Assembly (NCBI RefSeq): GCF_900129215.1
Contig: NZ_FQUQ01000004.1
Coordinates: forward strand, 1 to 64,000
Length of the DNA stretch: 64,000 nucleotides
Origin: Pedobacter caeni
GTDB taxonomy: Bacteria > Bacteroidota > Bacteroidia > Sphingobacteriales > Sphingobacteriaceae
Direction: 5' to 3'
This document shows, in pieces, positions 18,301 through 25,861 of this stretch (positions are counted from its first letter, which is position 1; each line of letters begins with the position of its first letter). The position numbers were made by a program, and so were the translations under genes. The notes under the pieces were generated by a model. The model saw only the letters and a list, made by a program, of their open reading frames with translations, did no database searches and was not told the origin of the DNA.

Positions 18301-18763
18301 TGAGCAGATCGCCCCTATTCTATCCTCCAATGAACTTGACGGAATGACCAGGACTGAGGGACTGCCGACTTTCCAGAATGACCTGTACGTAAATCATGTT
18401 AATGTGCCTAAAGAATGGGCAAACAGATGGACTCCTTCCAATCCTATTACTTCCGGATACCCAAGGATAATCGATCCTTTTGCTGCTCCGCTTTTACTGG
18501 ATATGAACAACCCTATTTTCGGCTCCACGACCAAGGCAAGCATGATGCAAAATGTTTCTTACCTGCGGATTGGTTCGGTTACCGCCAGTTACTCGATCCC
18601 CACTATTTTAGCGAAACGCATGAAACTACAGTCGCTGGGCTTTTCTATGTCTGTTACTAATTTATTCACCATTACCAACTATAAAGGAATTGATCCGGAG
18701 ACTCCGGGAGCAGTATATCCGCTAACCAGGTCCGTTTCTTTTGGTTTAAACGTAGGCCTTTAA
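15383..18763 (+). CDS. SusC/RagA-type TonB-linked outer membrane transporter
   Basis: 1126 residues from the ATG at 15383. An earlier in-frame ATG at 15338 lies inside the peptidase gene and gives no signal peptide at its end, whereas MDKKSTLKHL… leads directly into one. A carboxypeptidase-D-regulatory-like domain (VRDEHGNPLPGASVLA) is followed by the plug with VVVTGYNQ and SIRIRGTNTL, then a C-terminal barrel ending RSVSFGLNVGL. It imports bulky substrates with its SusD lid. With two peptidases upstream, peptides are the likely cargo, as for RagAB. Confidence 0.93.
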   Translation: MDKKSTLKHLPMLSITVFTGLLLSMPCTNLKAQQVKKTDTGSVSIPVITISGQVRDEHGNPLPGASVLAKEIRKGTMTDVNGHFSMMVNKGATLQISYVSMVTQVIKVEKSSVLNIELKSTDASLGEVVVTGYNQTTTRRTTGSIAIVDGSELKNKPLQNVDKLLQGKVAGLVVTSVSGRPGESSSIRIRGTNTLTGNAEPLWVVDGVPLQKDIPKISSSQVKANDFNTIFSGGLAGINPNDIASITVLKDASAAAIYGSRAAGGVIVVTTKRGVSGNMQVSYSTNATVSMAPQRDAGLMNSREKLAWEQQLWDDFSAPGFAAKGYYPSIGLVGMVRSGKGKYAGLSPAQQDQVIQDAGNHTTDWFNELFSNSFSQSHYLSFSGGNDKSTYYLSTGYSNNNGLVQKTSADRYNVNAKVNLTPNSKLSIGLITDLSYQTAKSPGATLDLFKYAYFANPYERPYDADGSYKSDETFFNLKAVNGGGFDVYTPPNGINVFREINESSQLAKNFSGTVTMDLSYKFNNDFKFVGIGSYSYTDNRNDNINGRYTYNAFKDRLYFDGVSSKRTYGSITQSNANNSSYLLRGQFQYDKTIGNKHSISALAGTEIRKQQLKSVFAKRYGYDEITGNSSMPVKPKPENTNEVDYNELINYANMVDGLSGQTISDEAFASFYGAVDYAYDRKYIASFTARTDGSNNFGSKQQFNPVWSFGLSWNADQETFFESLKPVLSSLSLKLATGYTGNINKGVYPQLVMDYMNNFRKTEEEYYRMGRIANAPNPNLRWEKTQDLKGGIDFGFLKNRIRGSIEAYYRKSTDLVTELKVPTTTGFSSQKFNTSETTNKGLEFSLSTLNVKTAKFSWSTSINAAYNMNTLTKYTNPNGTLNVSGGQQAVGYPIGSIFSGKVIGIDPETGIYKYQLRPDAAITDRTGLRNDKNYTHYLGTSIAPLTGGFSTTASYKDFSLSVSGNYSIGGKIIEQIAPILSSNELDGMTRTEGLPTFQNDLYVNHVNVPKEWANRWTPSNPITSGYPRIIDPFAAPLLLDMNNPIFGSTTKASMMQNVSYLRIGSVTASYSIPTILAKRMKLQSLGFSMSVTNLFTITNYKGIDPETPGAVYPLTRSVSFGLNVGL

Positions 18764-18772
18764 TTCATCATT

Positions 18773-20140
18773 ATGAAAAGAATTCATATCCTTATACTAT
18801 TCGCCTTCCTGACTGTTTTTTCGGCATGTAAGCGCTTTCTGGACATCAAACCCAATGGCAAAACCATTCCTAAAACCGGAGAAGAATTTGCCGCTTTACT
18901 TCATTCCAGACTGAATGATCTGGACTATGGCTCTGGTTCCGGTTTGATTGGAAATGTCAGCACGGTTTCAGCTCTGGAATATTATTCAGACAACCTGGAT
19001 GCCAATCTGACGCAATATCCCGGAGGTTCAAGTATTCCGGTTTACATAGGTGCTCATCTGAATAGCAAGCAAACCCGTTACTCAGAGTTGTACGCCATAA
19101 TCAGAGACTGTAATATCATCATTGACAACCTCAAATCAAAAGGGACACCTGCCGACAATGATGTGATGGGTACTGCTTATGCCATTCGCGGATTTTCTTA
19201 TTATTCGCTTTTGAGAGAGTTTTGCGAACCTTTTAGAGGAGATCAGCAAGTTGGACTGGCCCTGGTAACAGAGTTCAACATGGAAGAAAAACCACTACGC
19301 AGCACTTACGGACAAACAGTAGCCCTGATTGAAGATGACCTGAACAAATCCATCTCTTATAATGTGAAAGATAAGTTGTTCCGTTTTACAGCAGATGTAG
19401 CCAGGGCTTACCTTGCGAGGCTTCATTTCTGGACCAGGAACTGGGACAAAACCATTGTTCATGCCGCTGCGCTGCTGCAGGCTCACCCAATGCTGGATAC
19501 CGCAGCTTATCATAAAATGATCCAGAGTAAAAATGCTCAGCAGGGGAATACCTTACTGCGCTCTTACATTTTTAGCGACGTTTCCTCAGATCTGGCCTAT
19601 AAGAGCGAAATGGGAACGCTTAAATCCCGACCGGCATCAAAGGAATTTTTCGACTTATTTACAGAGAAAGAAAATGACATTAGGTTTCAACTCAGTTTCG
19701 GTCCAAAGCGGGTTAATGAGAAGAACTTTTTTGCCAATGTGCGGACGGATGAAATGTGCCTCATGTTGGCCGAAGCTTATGCCCATAAAGGGGATGAATC
19801 CAATGCCCTCAATTATTTGAATCAGATCCGTAGTAAAAGGATTGCCAAATATCAACCTTATACTATGGTAAACTTACCTGAAGTTAAAGCCGGTACTATT
19901 TCGCAAGATGCAAATGGCAAACCGCTTAGCCCATTGATTCAGGCCATTTTAAACGAGAGAAGAAAAGAACTATACGGTGAAGGAGACCGCTGGTTTGAAC
20001 TGAAAAGAAATGGCTGCCCTTCTTTCTGGGTGGCAGCAAACGGAAGAAAATACACCACATTACCATACATGTACACTTTTCCTATTTCTGGGGTAGATGT
20101 ACAAATTATCAACGGCCTGGAACAAAATCCAGGTTACTAA
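18773..20140 (+). CDS. SusD/RagB-family surface lipoprotein
   Basis: 455 residues with a lipoprotein signal (LTVFSACKRFLDIKPNGK, lipid Cys near 19). The helical TPR-like SusD fold is indicated by AYAIRGFSYYSLLREFCEPF and the C-terminal NERRKELYGEGDRWFELKR. It begins 9 nt after the SusC stop. It acts as the substrate-binding lid of the transporter at the cell surface, here probably for peptides. Confidence 0.9.
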   Translation: MKRIHILILFAFLTVFSACKRFLDIKPNGKTIPKTGEEFAALLHSRLNDLDYGSGSGLIGNVSTVSALEYYSDNLDANLTQYPGGSSIPVYIGAHLNSKQTRYSELYAIIRDCNIIIDNLKSKGTPADNDVMGTAYAIRGFSYYSLLREFCEPFRGDQQVGLALVTEFNMEEKPLRSTYGQTVALIEDDLNKSISYNVKDKLFRFTADVARAYLARLHFWTRNWDKTIVHAAALLQAHPMLDTAAYHKMIQSKNAQQGNTLLRSYIFSDVSSDLAYKSEMGTLKSRPASKEFFDLFTEKENDIRFQLSFGPKRVNEKNFFANVRTDEMCLMLAEAYAHKGDESNALNYLNQIRSKRIAKYQPYTMVNLPEVKAGTISQDANGKPLSPLIQAILNERRKELYGEGDRWFELKRNGCPSFWVAANGRKYTTLPYMYTFPISGVDVQIINGLEQNPGY

Positions 20141-20156
20141 AATTAACGCAACTGAT

Positions 20157-20348
20157 ATGAAAAATAAATTTATCCTGGCAGTTTTTGCAGTGGTGATCAT
20201 GACCACTTCTGCCTGTAAAAAAGACAACGAAATCCCTCCAAGACAGGAAGGCTATATCATCGAATATCTGGTTCCTCCCCCTACTTTTCTGACGGATAGC
20301 GAAAGGGCATTATTAGATGCGAAACGAGATGAATGGGATAATTCTTAA
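20157..20348 (+). CDS. Small lipoprotein of the peptidase-SusCD operon
   Basis: 63 residues from the ATG at 20157. It has a hydrophobic leader and the lipobox TTSACKKDNE, where the charged residues after Cys resemble the Bacteroidota surface-export signal. The mature part is only about 43 residues and proline-rich (YLVPPPTF). It lies 16 nt after the SusD gene and 7 nt before the next lipoprotein. I know no family for it. Its position suggests an accessory subunit of the SusCD complex. Confidence 0.65.
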   Translation: MKNKFILAVFAVVIMTTSACKKDNEIPPRQEGYIIEYLVPPPTFLTDSERALLDAKRDEWDNS

Positions 20349-20355
20349 CAAAAAA

Positions 20356-21633
20356 ATGAATAAAGATATGCACAACAGGTTAACTGGATGGGGAGTGCTA
20401 TTGCTCTCTCTTTTCCTCAGTGTTCTTACTTCATGTAGTAAGAAAGACAACAACTCACCGGTAATCAGCGTAGCATTTGAAAGTTTCTCTCATGGTATTC
20501 CCCCTTCGGGAGAAGTGATCATGAAGATTGTAGCCAGTGCTCCTGTACCTAATGAAACGATCATCCCTTTCAGCTTAATTGGAAGCGCTATGGTTGGAAC
20601 AGACTATGAAATTAAAGCGACGTCTTTTGTTTTTGCTGCCGGAACGAATGTAGCAGAGGTAAAAGTGATCACGAAACCTTCATTTGATAAAACGAAATCT
20701 CTAAAGGTGACGCTTCGTGATATGCCTGCAGGAATAAAACCGGGGAATTTATTATTCACAGAAATTGGCATCGCGCTAAAAGATATATTGATATATAGCT
20801 TTGAATCTAAGAGTGTAACCATGACCGAATCCGCAGACATCAACCTGACCCTTCAAACTGGTGCAGGGACTTTTGTTGCGGAAAAAGAACTGAGAATTCC
20901 GGTTGAATTTATGGAGGGAACCACCGCTATTGAAGGCCGTAACTTCAGTTTTGATGGTCCTAAAGAGTTTGTCATTCCTGCGGGGAAATCAAAAGGAACA
21001 GTAAAATTGAAACTCATCAAACAGGAAGCTGGAAAAGATGTGATCATGATGAAACTTACAGGATTAAATCAATATTATGCAGCTGGCAACTTTGACAAGA
21101 CCAAAATCACCATTTTTGGCGGTGCTTATGAAAAGCTCAAAGGCAGCTGGAAGTATAAAGGTTTTACCAACAGGGAATGGCTCGCTCAAAGCACAGAACA
21201 CTTAAATGATTCACCTGCAGCACTTCCGGGAAAAAATACAGATAAAGACCTGTTGATTTTTGGAGACAATGGGATGAAAATAGAAATGACCGGAGATGTT
21301 AAGAATTACTTCAAAGATGCGACACTGCTCAATATGGGTGAAGTAACGGAAGTATTGCAGGAAACAGCAGGTTTTCCTTTAAGGGTAAAAATGATGCTGG
21401 TAAAGGTCTCTGCAATGAACGTTAATTTTTCTGCGACAAAATCTAAGATCCGACCAGGAGAACTGGGATTAAGGATTTTTAAAGAGGGTCCAAAAGAAAT
21501 ACTGGAAGTAACCATACGGGATTATGAACCTACAGATTTCCTTGCCAACACTTACAAGGAATATCAATCTTATGGAGATACACCTGTCATGAAAACGATG
21601 CCGATACGATATCATTTCGAAAGGGCAAATTAA
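20356..21633 (+). CDS. Surface lipoprotein with Calx-beta-like repeats
   Basis: 425 residues from the ATG at 20356, chosen because it follows the previous stop by 7 nt and leads into the lipobox LTSCSKKDNN. Two Calx-beta-like modules are suggested (about 35-140 and 145-260: FSLIGSAMVGTDYEI and PVEFMEGTTAIEGRNFSF share the V/A-GTDY/GRNF pattern). An unrecognised C-terminal domain of about 160 residues contains two Trp (GSWKYKG, REWLAQ). It is the last gene before a strong terminator. It is probably a surface substrate-binding partner of the SusCD pair, analogous in position to SusE/F. Confidence 0.7.
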   Translation: MNKDMHNRLTGWGVLLLSLFLSVLTSCSKKDNNSPVISVAFESFSHGIPPSGEVIMKIVASAPVPNETIIPFSLIGSAMVGTDYEIKATSFVFAAGTNVAEVKVITKPSFDKTKSLKVTLRDMPAGIKPGNLLFTEIGIALKDILIYSFESKSVTMTESADINLTLQTGAGTFVAEKELRIPVEFMEGTTAIEGRNFSFDGPKEFVIPAGKSKGTVKLKLIKQEAGKDVIMMKLTGLNQYYAAGNFDKTKITIFGGAYEKLKGSWKYKGFTNREWLAQSTEHLNDSPAALPGKNTDKDLLIFGDNGMKIEMTGDVKNYFKDATLLNMGEVTEVLQETAGFPLRVKMMLVKVSAMNVNFSATKSKIRPGELGLRIFKEGPKEILEVTIRDYEPTDFLANTYKEYQSYGDTPVMKTMPIRYHFERAN

Positions 21634-21646
21634 GTACTCTGAGCGC

Positions 21647-21676
21647 AGCTGCACCATTCCGGTGCAGCTTTTTTTT
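21647..21676 (+). terminator. Terminator of the peptidase-SusCD operon
   Basis: AGCTGCACC (21647-21655) pairs with GGTGCAGCT (21661-21669) around ATTCC and is followed by seven T. A textbook intrinsic terminator. Confidence 0.92.
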
Positions 21677-21774
21677 GACCAATAAAATCTCTAACGTTCT
21701 TCTATAATTTGTAGTATTCCATTCCTTCCAATTTTAAACAGCCTCGCTTTGACTAGCTTTTTTTGATCAAAACC

Positions 21775-21917
21775 ATGAACAAAATGAACAGATTTATTCC
21801 AAAAAGATAAAGAATATTGATTAGCAAGCTGTTGAAACTACAAATAGAAAGGAATCACTTTATTTCTAATAAAAACAGCCAAAAATAAGACTTTAAAAAA
21901 TGAACAAGATGAACAGA
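21775..21917. repeat. Two 18-nt direct repeats, 125 nt apart
   Basis: ATGAACAAAATGAACAGA at 21775-21792 recurs at 21900-21917 with one change (A to G at position 9). Each copy is itself a doublet of ATGAACA-type half sites 9 nt apart. They lie upstream of the -7-like box for the gene at 22018, so they could be activator sites. Confidence 0.4.
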
Positions 21918-22017
21918 AATTAAGCCCTGTTTGTGACCTAAGTTTGAGGTAACGAAAAACAAATAGTTGTCCTGCTCAGCCTGAGGGCATAAAACAGCTA
22001 TAAATTCCTCTCTTGTT

Positions 22018-24036
22018 ATGCTGCTCTTCAGACTAAAAAACATAAGTATCAGTTGTTTTTGTCTGCTACTGACTTTAGTGTTTGTGGTTGGAGGAGGAGA
22101 TGTGGCAAAGGGGCAGAAGATGTATGCAACACAGAGCAGCCAAAGTGGAACAGGAACAATCACGGGTCTAGCAAATGTCAGAGGAGCAAGCACAACGACT
22201 CCACCTGCCGGATCGACTCCGGCCAATATTACCGTCACAGGAACTACCGGGGCACTGGGAGGATCTGCGGTTTCGGCGTATATCAATCTGCAATTCGCAT
22301 CCAATGTTCCTTTAAATACAGTCGTATTTATCAAGGTCTCTGCGATTACGCTTCCTTCGATAGCAAGTTCTATTAGTGCAGCAGCCTACAACAACACAAC
22401 CATAGCTGCAGGTTCGGCCTTTTATGAATTAGTAGCTGGAGACGGTACTCAATACATCGGTGTATATGCAACTGGAACCTTCAATACTGCCCGGCTTATT
22501 GTAACCGGTGGTGGTGGCGGACTTTTAGGCGCTCCCGCAGAAACCGCAAGTGCAAATGTATTTTACGCCTATTATAACACGTCAAATATCGCCGACTGCG
22601 GATTGTCTTTAGGGACCTCATGGTCTGGCAACGGAACTGTGAGTAACTCTTTGAATGCAATAGATGGCAACATGTCTACATTCTCTAATATTACCCCTTC
22701 GGTTCTCCTAAGCACAGTGGAACAAAGTTTTCATTTTTCAGGTCCATCCGTTACAAATGATGAGGTGAAAGCAACTCTTTCCATTCCACCTAGCGCATTG
22801 AGCCTCGGCTTACTTAGCAACATTGCAGTGAATGCTTATAATGGTAGCAGTACCACTCCCGTCTGGTCATCCAATCTTGGCGCGGTCTTAAGTCTTGATT
22901 TGCTGGGTCTTTTCAACACTGGAGCGCCAATTACGGTTTCGGTTAAGCCCACATTACCTTTTGACCGGCTTTCTATCAATTACGCCGCAGTATTAGGTCT
23001 TTTAGTTACCCTACGTGTACATGAAGTTCAAAGGACAACTGCCAGTCCGGTGTTTACTGTACAAAATCTGACCATATGTGCGAATAATACAGCTACATTA
23101 ATTGCAACGGCACCTGCAGGCAACGTAACCAAGTGGTATGATGCAGCAGGAACACTTCTTTTTACTGGAAACAGCTTTACTACCCCTGCACTAAGTACAA
23201 CAACAACCTATTACGCTGCCACAGCAAAAAATAGTTGCAGCGGGGAATCACTGAGGTTGCCAGCTGTAGTCACAGTTAATCCTTTACCAACAGTAGCCGC
23301 CATTACCGGAACAACCACCCTTTGCGTAGGCAGTACTACGCCATTAGCTAACGCCACCGCCGGAGGTACATGGGGTACAAGTGATCCACTAAAAGCAACA
23401 GTTTCTACCAGTGGTGTAGTTTCGGCTATTGCTTCGGGAACTGTGACGATTACATATACTGTTACGGGAGCCAATGGTTGCACCAACACTGCTTCAGCTT
23501 TGGTTACTATTAATGCGCTCCCTGTTGTCCCGTCTATTACTGGTACAACGACTCTTTGTATGGGTGGCAACACCACTTTAAGCAATGCAACTCCCGGAGG
23601 AACATGGGTTACCAGCGATCCTCTAAAAGCCACCGTTTCTGCAGGTGGAGTAGTTTCAGGTATAGCGATTGGAACAGCAACGATTACTTACACAGTTACC
23701 GGAGCTAACGGATGTGTGAATAGCGCTTCAACACCAGTCACCATTAATTTACAACCGTCCCTCCCAGCAATCAGTGCAAGGTCCATTTGTCTGGGACAAA
23801 CGGTTAACCTGAGCACTTTAAATCCTGCTGATGCAAACGGAAGTACTGCAGGCAGCTATGTATGGTCTGCTACTGCGGGCGGGACAGCCCTACCTTCAAC
23901 CACCGTGACTCCTCCACTTGGAAATACCACCTACTATGTAAGATATACCATAAACGGTTGCTTTAGCGACAGCAATGTGCTCGTTGTTGTTCACCCTAAA
24001 CCTCCAACTCCACACGTCACTTTAAATTTAAATTAA
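22018..24036 (+). CDS. Large secreted protein with bacterial Ig-like repeats
   Basis: 672 residues with an N-terminal hydrophobic leader (SCFCLLLTLVFVVGGG) and a Thr/Ser/Gly/Ala-rich body. Residues about 340-420 form one Ig-like domain. Residues 423-500 and 501-578 are two tandem BIG_2-like domains of 78 residues each (PLKATVSTSGVVSAI and PLKATVSAGGVVSGI). A final Ig-like domain follows, and the chain ends HPKPPTPHVTLNLN without a T9SS sorting domain. It leads a three-gene group whose last member carries such a domain. It is probably an extracellular adhesin or matrix protein. How it reaches the surface is open. Confidence 0.75.
   Translation: MLLFRLKNISISCFCLLLTLVFVVGGGDVAKGQKMYATQSSQSGTGTITGLANVRGASTTTPPAGSTPANITVTGTTGALGGSAVSAYINLQFASNVPLNTVVFIKVSAITLPSIASSISAAAYNNTTIAAGSAFYELVAGDGTQYIGVYATGTFNTARLIVTGGGGGLLGAPAETASANVFYAYYNTSNIADCGLSLGTSWSGNGTVSNSLNAIDGNMSTFSNITPSVLLSTVEQSFHFSGPSVTNDEVKATLSIPPSALSLGLLSNIAVNAYNGSSTTPVWSSNLGAVLSLDLLGLFNTGAPITVSVKPTLPFDRLSINYAAVLGLLVTLRVHEVQRTTASPVFTVQNLTICANNTATLIATAPAGNVTKWYDAAGTLLFTGNSFTTPALSTTTTYYAATAKNSCSGESLRLPAVVTVNPLPTVAAITGTTTLCVGSTTPLANATAGGTWGTSDPLKATVSTSGVVSAIASGTVTITYTVTGANGCTNTASALVTINALPVVPSITGTTTLCMGGNTTLSNATPGGTWVTSDPLKATVSAGGVVSGIAIGTATITYTVTGANGCVNSASTPVTINLQPSLPAISARSICLGQTVNLSTLNPADANGSTAGSYVWSATAGGTALPSTTVTPPLGNTTYYVRYTINGCFSDSNVLVVVHPKPPTPHVTLNLN
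23284..23751 (+). repeat. Tandem 234-bp repeats encoding BIG_2 domains
   Basis: Two copies (23284-23517 and 23518-23751), each coding 78 residues. Both contain ITGTTTLC, TSDPLKATVS and TYTVTGANGC at equivalent positions. The copies have diverged at the DNA level, so this is old domain duplication rather than recent slippage. Confidence 0.75.
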
Positions 24037-24064
24037 CCTATATAAACTCTTAAACTTTAAAATT

Positions 24065-24832
24065 ATGAAAACGAAATTCACAAACTTAAGATTAATCGCA
24101 GTAGCATTCTTCTTATTCGCATTGCCATTCAGTGTACTTGCTGACTCTTACCCATTATACCTTTGTGGTGGTGCTACAGCCAATTTAAAGCCAGATGCAA
24201 CAGTTGAAGCAGGGCTTGTTGTTGGCGACCAGGTGGTTTGGCAGGAATGGAGTACAGCAGATGCTCCTATGGGCTCAGCAACACCGCTTTCGGTAACTGT
24301 TGCAGGTACTGCTCCTGTATTTACCGTAAGTAATGCATTAAGCACAGGAGAACACCGCTTTAAAGTTTTCATTATTTCGGCTTCACCAAACACCTGTTCG
24401 GGGGATGTGTCGCCTGCATTCAGTCTTTATGTCTTGCCGGAAGCAACATTAGCTCTTGGAGCACCATCAAATGCCAGTTTCTGTCAGGGCGCCTCTAACC
24501 CAACCACTCAGTCTTCTGTCATCCCTGCAAACGCAACTGCTATCGCTCCTGCACTTACAGATGTAAGTTATGCTTATACCTGGACTGCAACAAAAGGTGG
24601 TGTGGCTGTTGGTGATGTAAGTACCATTGGTGTGGCTTCAGGAAATACCTTCACACTAAACAATACTGCCGGAGCCGGAGCATACATATTCACAGCATCG
24701 ATTAAATATGTGGTTGCTGCCGGAGTCTTAAAATCAGGGGATACAAATGGATGTGTTAAAACATCAGCACCTTCATCAACCATCACGGTTACGCCTAAAC
24801 CAGCTACACCAACAATCTTGATTGCGCCATAA
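24065..24832 (+). CDS. Secreted Ig-like domain protein, no known family
   Basis: 255 residues with a clear signal peptide (LRLIAVAFFLFALPFSVLADS, cleavage near 26). The mature part has two Ig-like/PKD-like segments (about 30-125 and 130-240) with Cys in YLCGG, NTCSG and NGCVK spaced as in secreted Bacteroidota surface proteins. It ends VTPKPATPTILIAP, echoing the tail of the preceding protein (HPKPPTPHVTL). It lies 28 nt after the first and 18 nt before the third gene of the group. No sorting domain. Confidence 0.65.
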   Translation: MKTKFTNLRLIAVAFFLFALPFSVLADSYPLYLCGGATANLKPDATVEAGLVVGDQVVWQEWSTADAPMGSATPLSVTVAGTAPVFTVSNALSTGEHRFKVFIISASPNTCSGDVSPAFSLYVLPEATLALGAPSNASFCQGASNPTTQSSVIPANATAIAPALTDVSYAYTWTATKGGVAVGDVSTIGVASGNTFTLNNTAGAGAYIFTASIKYVVAAGVLKSGDTNGCVKTSAPSSTITVTPKPATPTILIAP

Positions 24833-24850
24833 TTACTTATAACTATTTAA

Positions 24851-25792
24851 ATGTTTAACAGGAAAAAAGGTTTTGTGTCAGGTATGCTGTTGCTCAGTGC
24901 AACGGCATGCTTTGCGCAATCTAATGCTCCGCCTACAGCGAATATCCCGAATGGTTCTTCGCTAAAATTGCGGGCAAGTTCTGTTAATGCAAATACTTAC
25001 CAATGGATCAGAGATGATGTAGCTATTCCAAACGCCACTCAGGAAGAGTATGTCGCCTTCTTGCCGGGTACTTATACCGTTATTTCGTTCAATACTGAGG
25101 GCTGTGCCTCCGATATATCACAGCCTTTAATCCTGACTGCTGGTCCTGTTACCTCGGTCAGCGCTGATGTGATGATAAAAAAACAGTCAGAATCAAAAGC
25201 CGTAAGCATCAGTAATACCTTTGAATACAACATTCAGATCAAAAACAATGGAGCAGGCACGGCTAGTATGATTAAGGTTCTGGATGTTCTTCCAAAGGAA
25301 TTGAGTATGGAAGAACTCGGCCGGCCGACACTTGGGTTCGCCGATTACAGTTTGGGTAGTAAAACTGTGGTATGGGAAATTGCAAAGCTGGAAAACGGGC
25401 AGACTGCAGATCTTAAGATCAAAGTCAAAGCCCTGAATCCGGGGATGATCAGCAATACCGCTACAGTAAGCGCCAAAGAAGAAGATCCAAATCTCGCCAA
25501 CAACACCTCTACAGATGTTAAATCTGTTGCCAATCTCGCTATTCCCAATGTATTTACACCAAATGGAGATGGGCGTAATGATACATTTACGATCCCCGGA
25601 CTGGAACTGTACGAAGCCAATGAGCTGACTTTCTTTAACCGTTGGGGATCTACTGTGTATGATAAAAAAGGATATAAGAATGATTGGGATGGTAGTCAGC
25701 TAAATGAAGGCACCTATTTCTACTTATTAAAAATCAAGATTGCTTCCAATAAATGGGAGGTTTATAAAGGTTTCATTACGATCATCCGTTGA
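24851..25792 (+). CDS. Secreted protein with DUF11-like domain and T9SS type B sorting domain
   Basis: 313 residues. Signal peptide to about 22 (LLLSATACFAQ), an Ig-like domain (about 30-95), then a DUF11-like domain (about 105-225; NTFEYNIQIKNNGAGTASMI and NPGMISNTATVSAKEEDP), and at the end the gliding-motility-associated/T9SS type B sorting domain beginning IPNVFTPNGDGRNDTFTIPG and closing EVYKGFITIIR. It should be exported through the Sec and type IX systems to the cell surface. As the only member of the three-gene group with a sorting signal it may anchor the other two. Confidence 0.85.
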   Translation: MFNRKKGFVSGMLLLSATACFAQSNAPPTANIPNGSSLKLRASSVNANTYQWIRDDVAIPNATQEEYVAFLPGTYTVISFNTEGCASDISQPLILTAGPVTSVSADVMIKKQSESKAVSISNTFEYNIQIKNNGAGTASMIKVLDVLPKELSMEELGRPTLGFADYSLGSKTVVWEIAKLENGQTADLKIKVKALNPGMISNTATVSAKEEDPNLANNTSTDVKSVANLAIPNVFTPNGDGRNDTFTIPGLELYEANELTFFNRWGSTVYDKKGYKNDWDGSQLNEGTYFYLLKIKIASNKWEVYKGFITIIR

Positions 25793-25820
25793 TGACCAGC
25801 TCATTCATTAATACATAAAA

Positions 25821-25844
25821 AATCCGGCTGCAAAGCGCCGGATT
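25821..25844. terminator. Bidirectional terminator between convergent operons
   Basis: AATCCGGC (25821-25828) pairs with GCCGGATT (25837-25844) over an 8-nt loop, with A-rich sequence before and T-rich sequence after. It lies between the T9SS gene on the plus strand and the SusD gene on the minus strand. Confidence 0.75.
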
Positions 25845-25861
25845 CTATATTCTTATTCTAT

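Larger units (their letters stand above)
21634..22017. other. Intergenic region between two secretion operons
   Basis: 384 bases, AT-rich. It begins with the terminator at 21647-21676, contains two near-identical 18-nt direct repeats (21775-21792 and 21900-21917) and a TAAGTTTG -7-like box at 21939-21946 for the next gene. No RNA gene was recognised. Confidence 0.5.

Noticed and set aside
21855..22334. 159-codon minus-strand frame overlapping the start of the adhesin-like gene
   Set aside because: Low-complexity Val/Pro/Thr sequence that mirrors the Thr/Gly-rich coding strand; the plus-strand gene has a signal leader and domain repeats.
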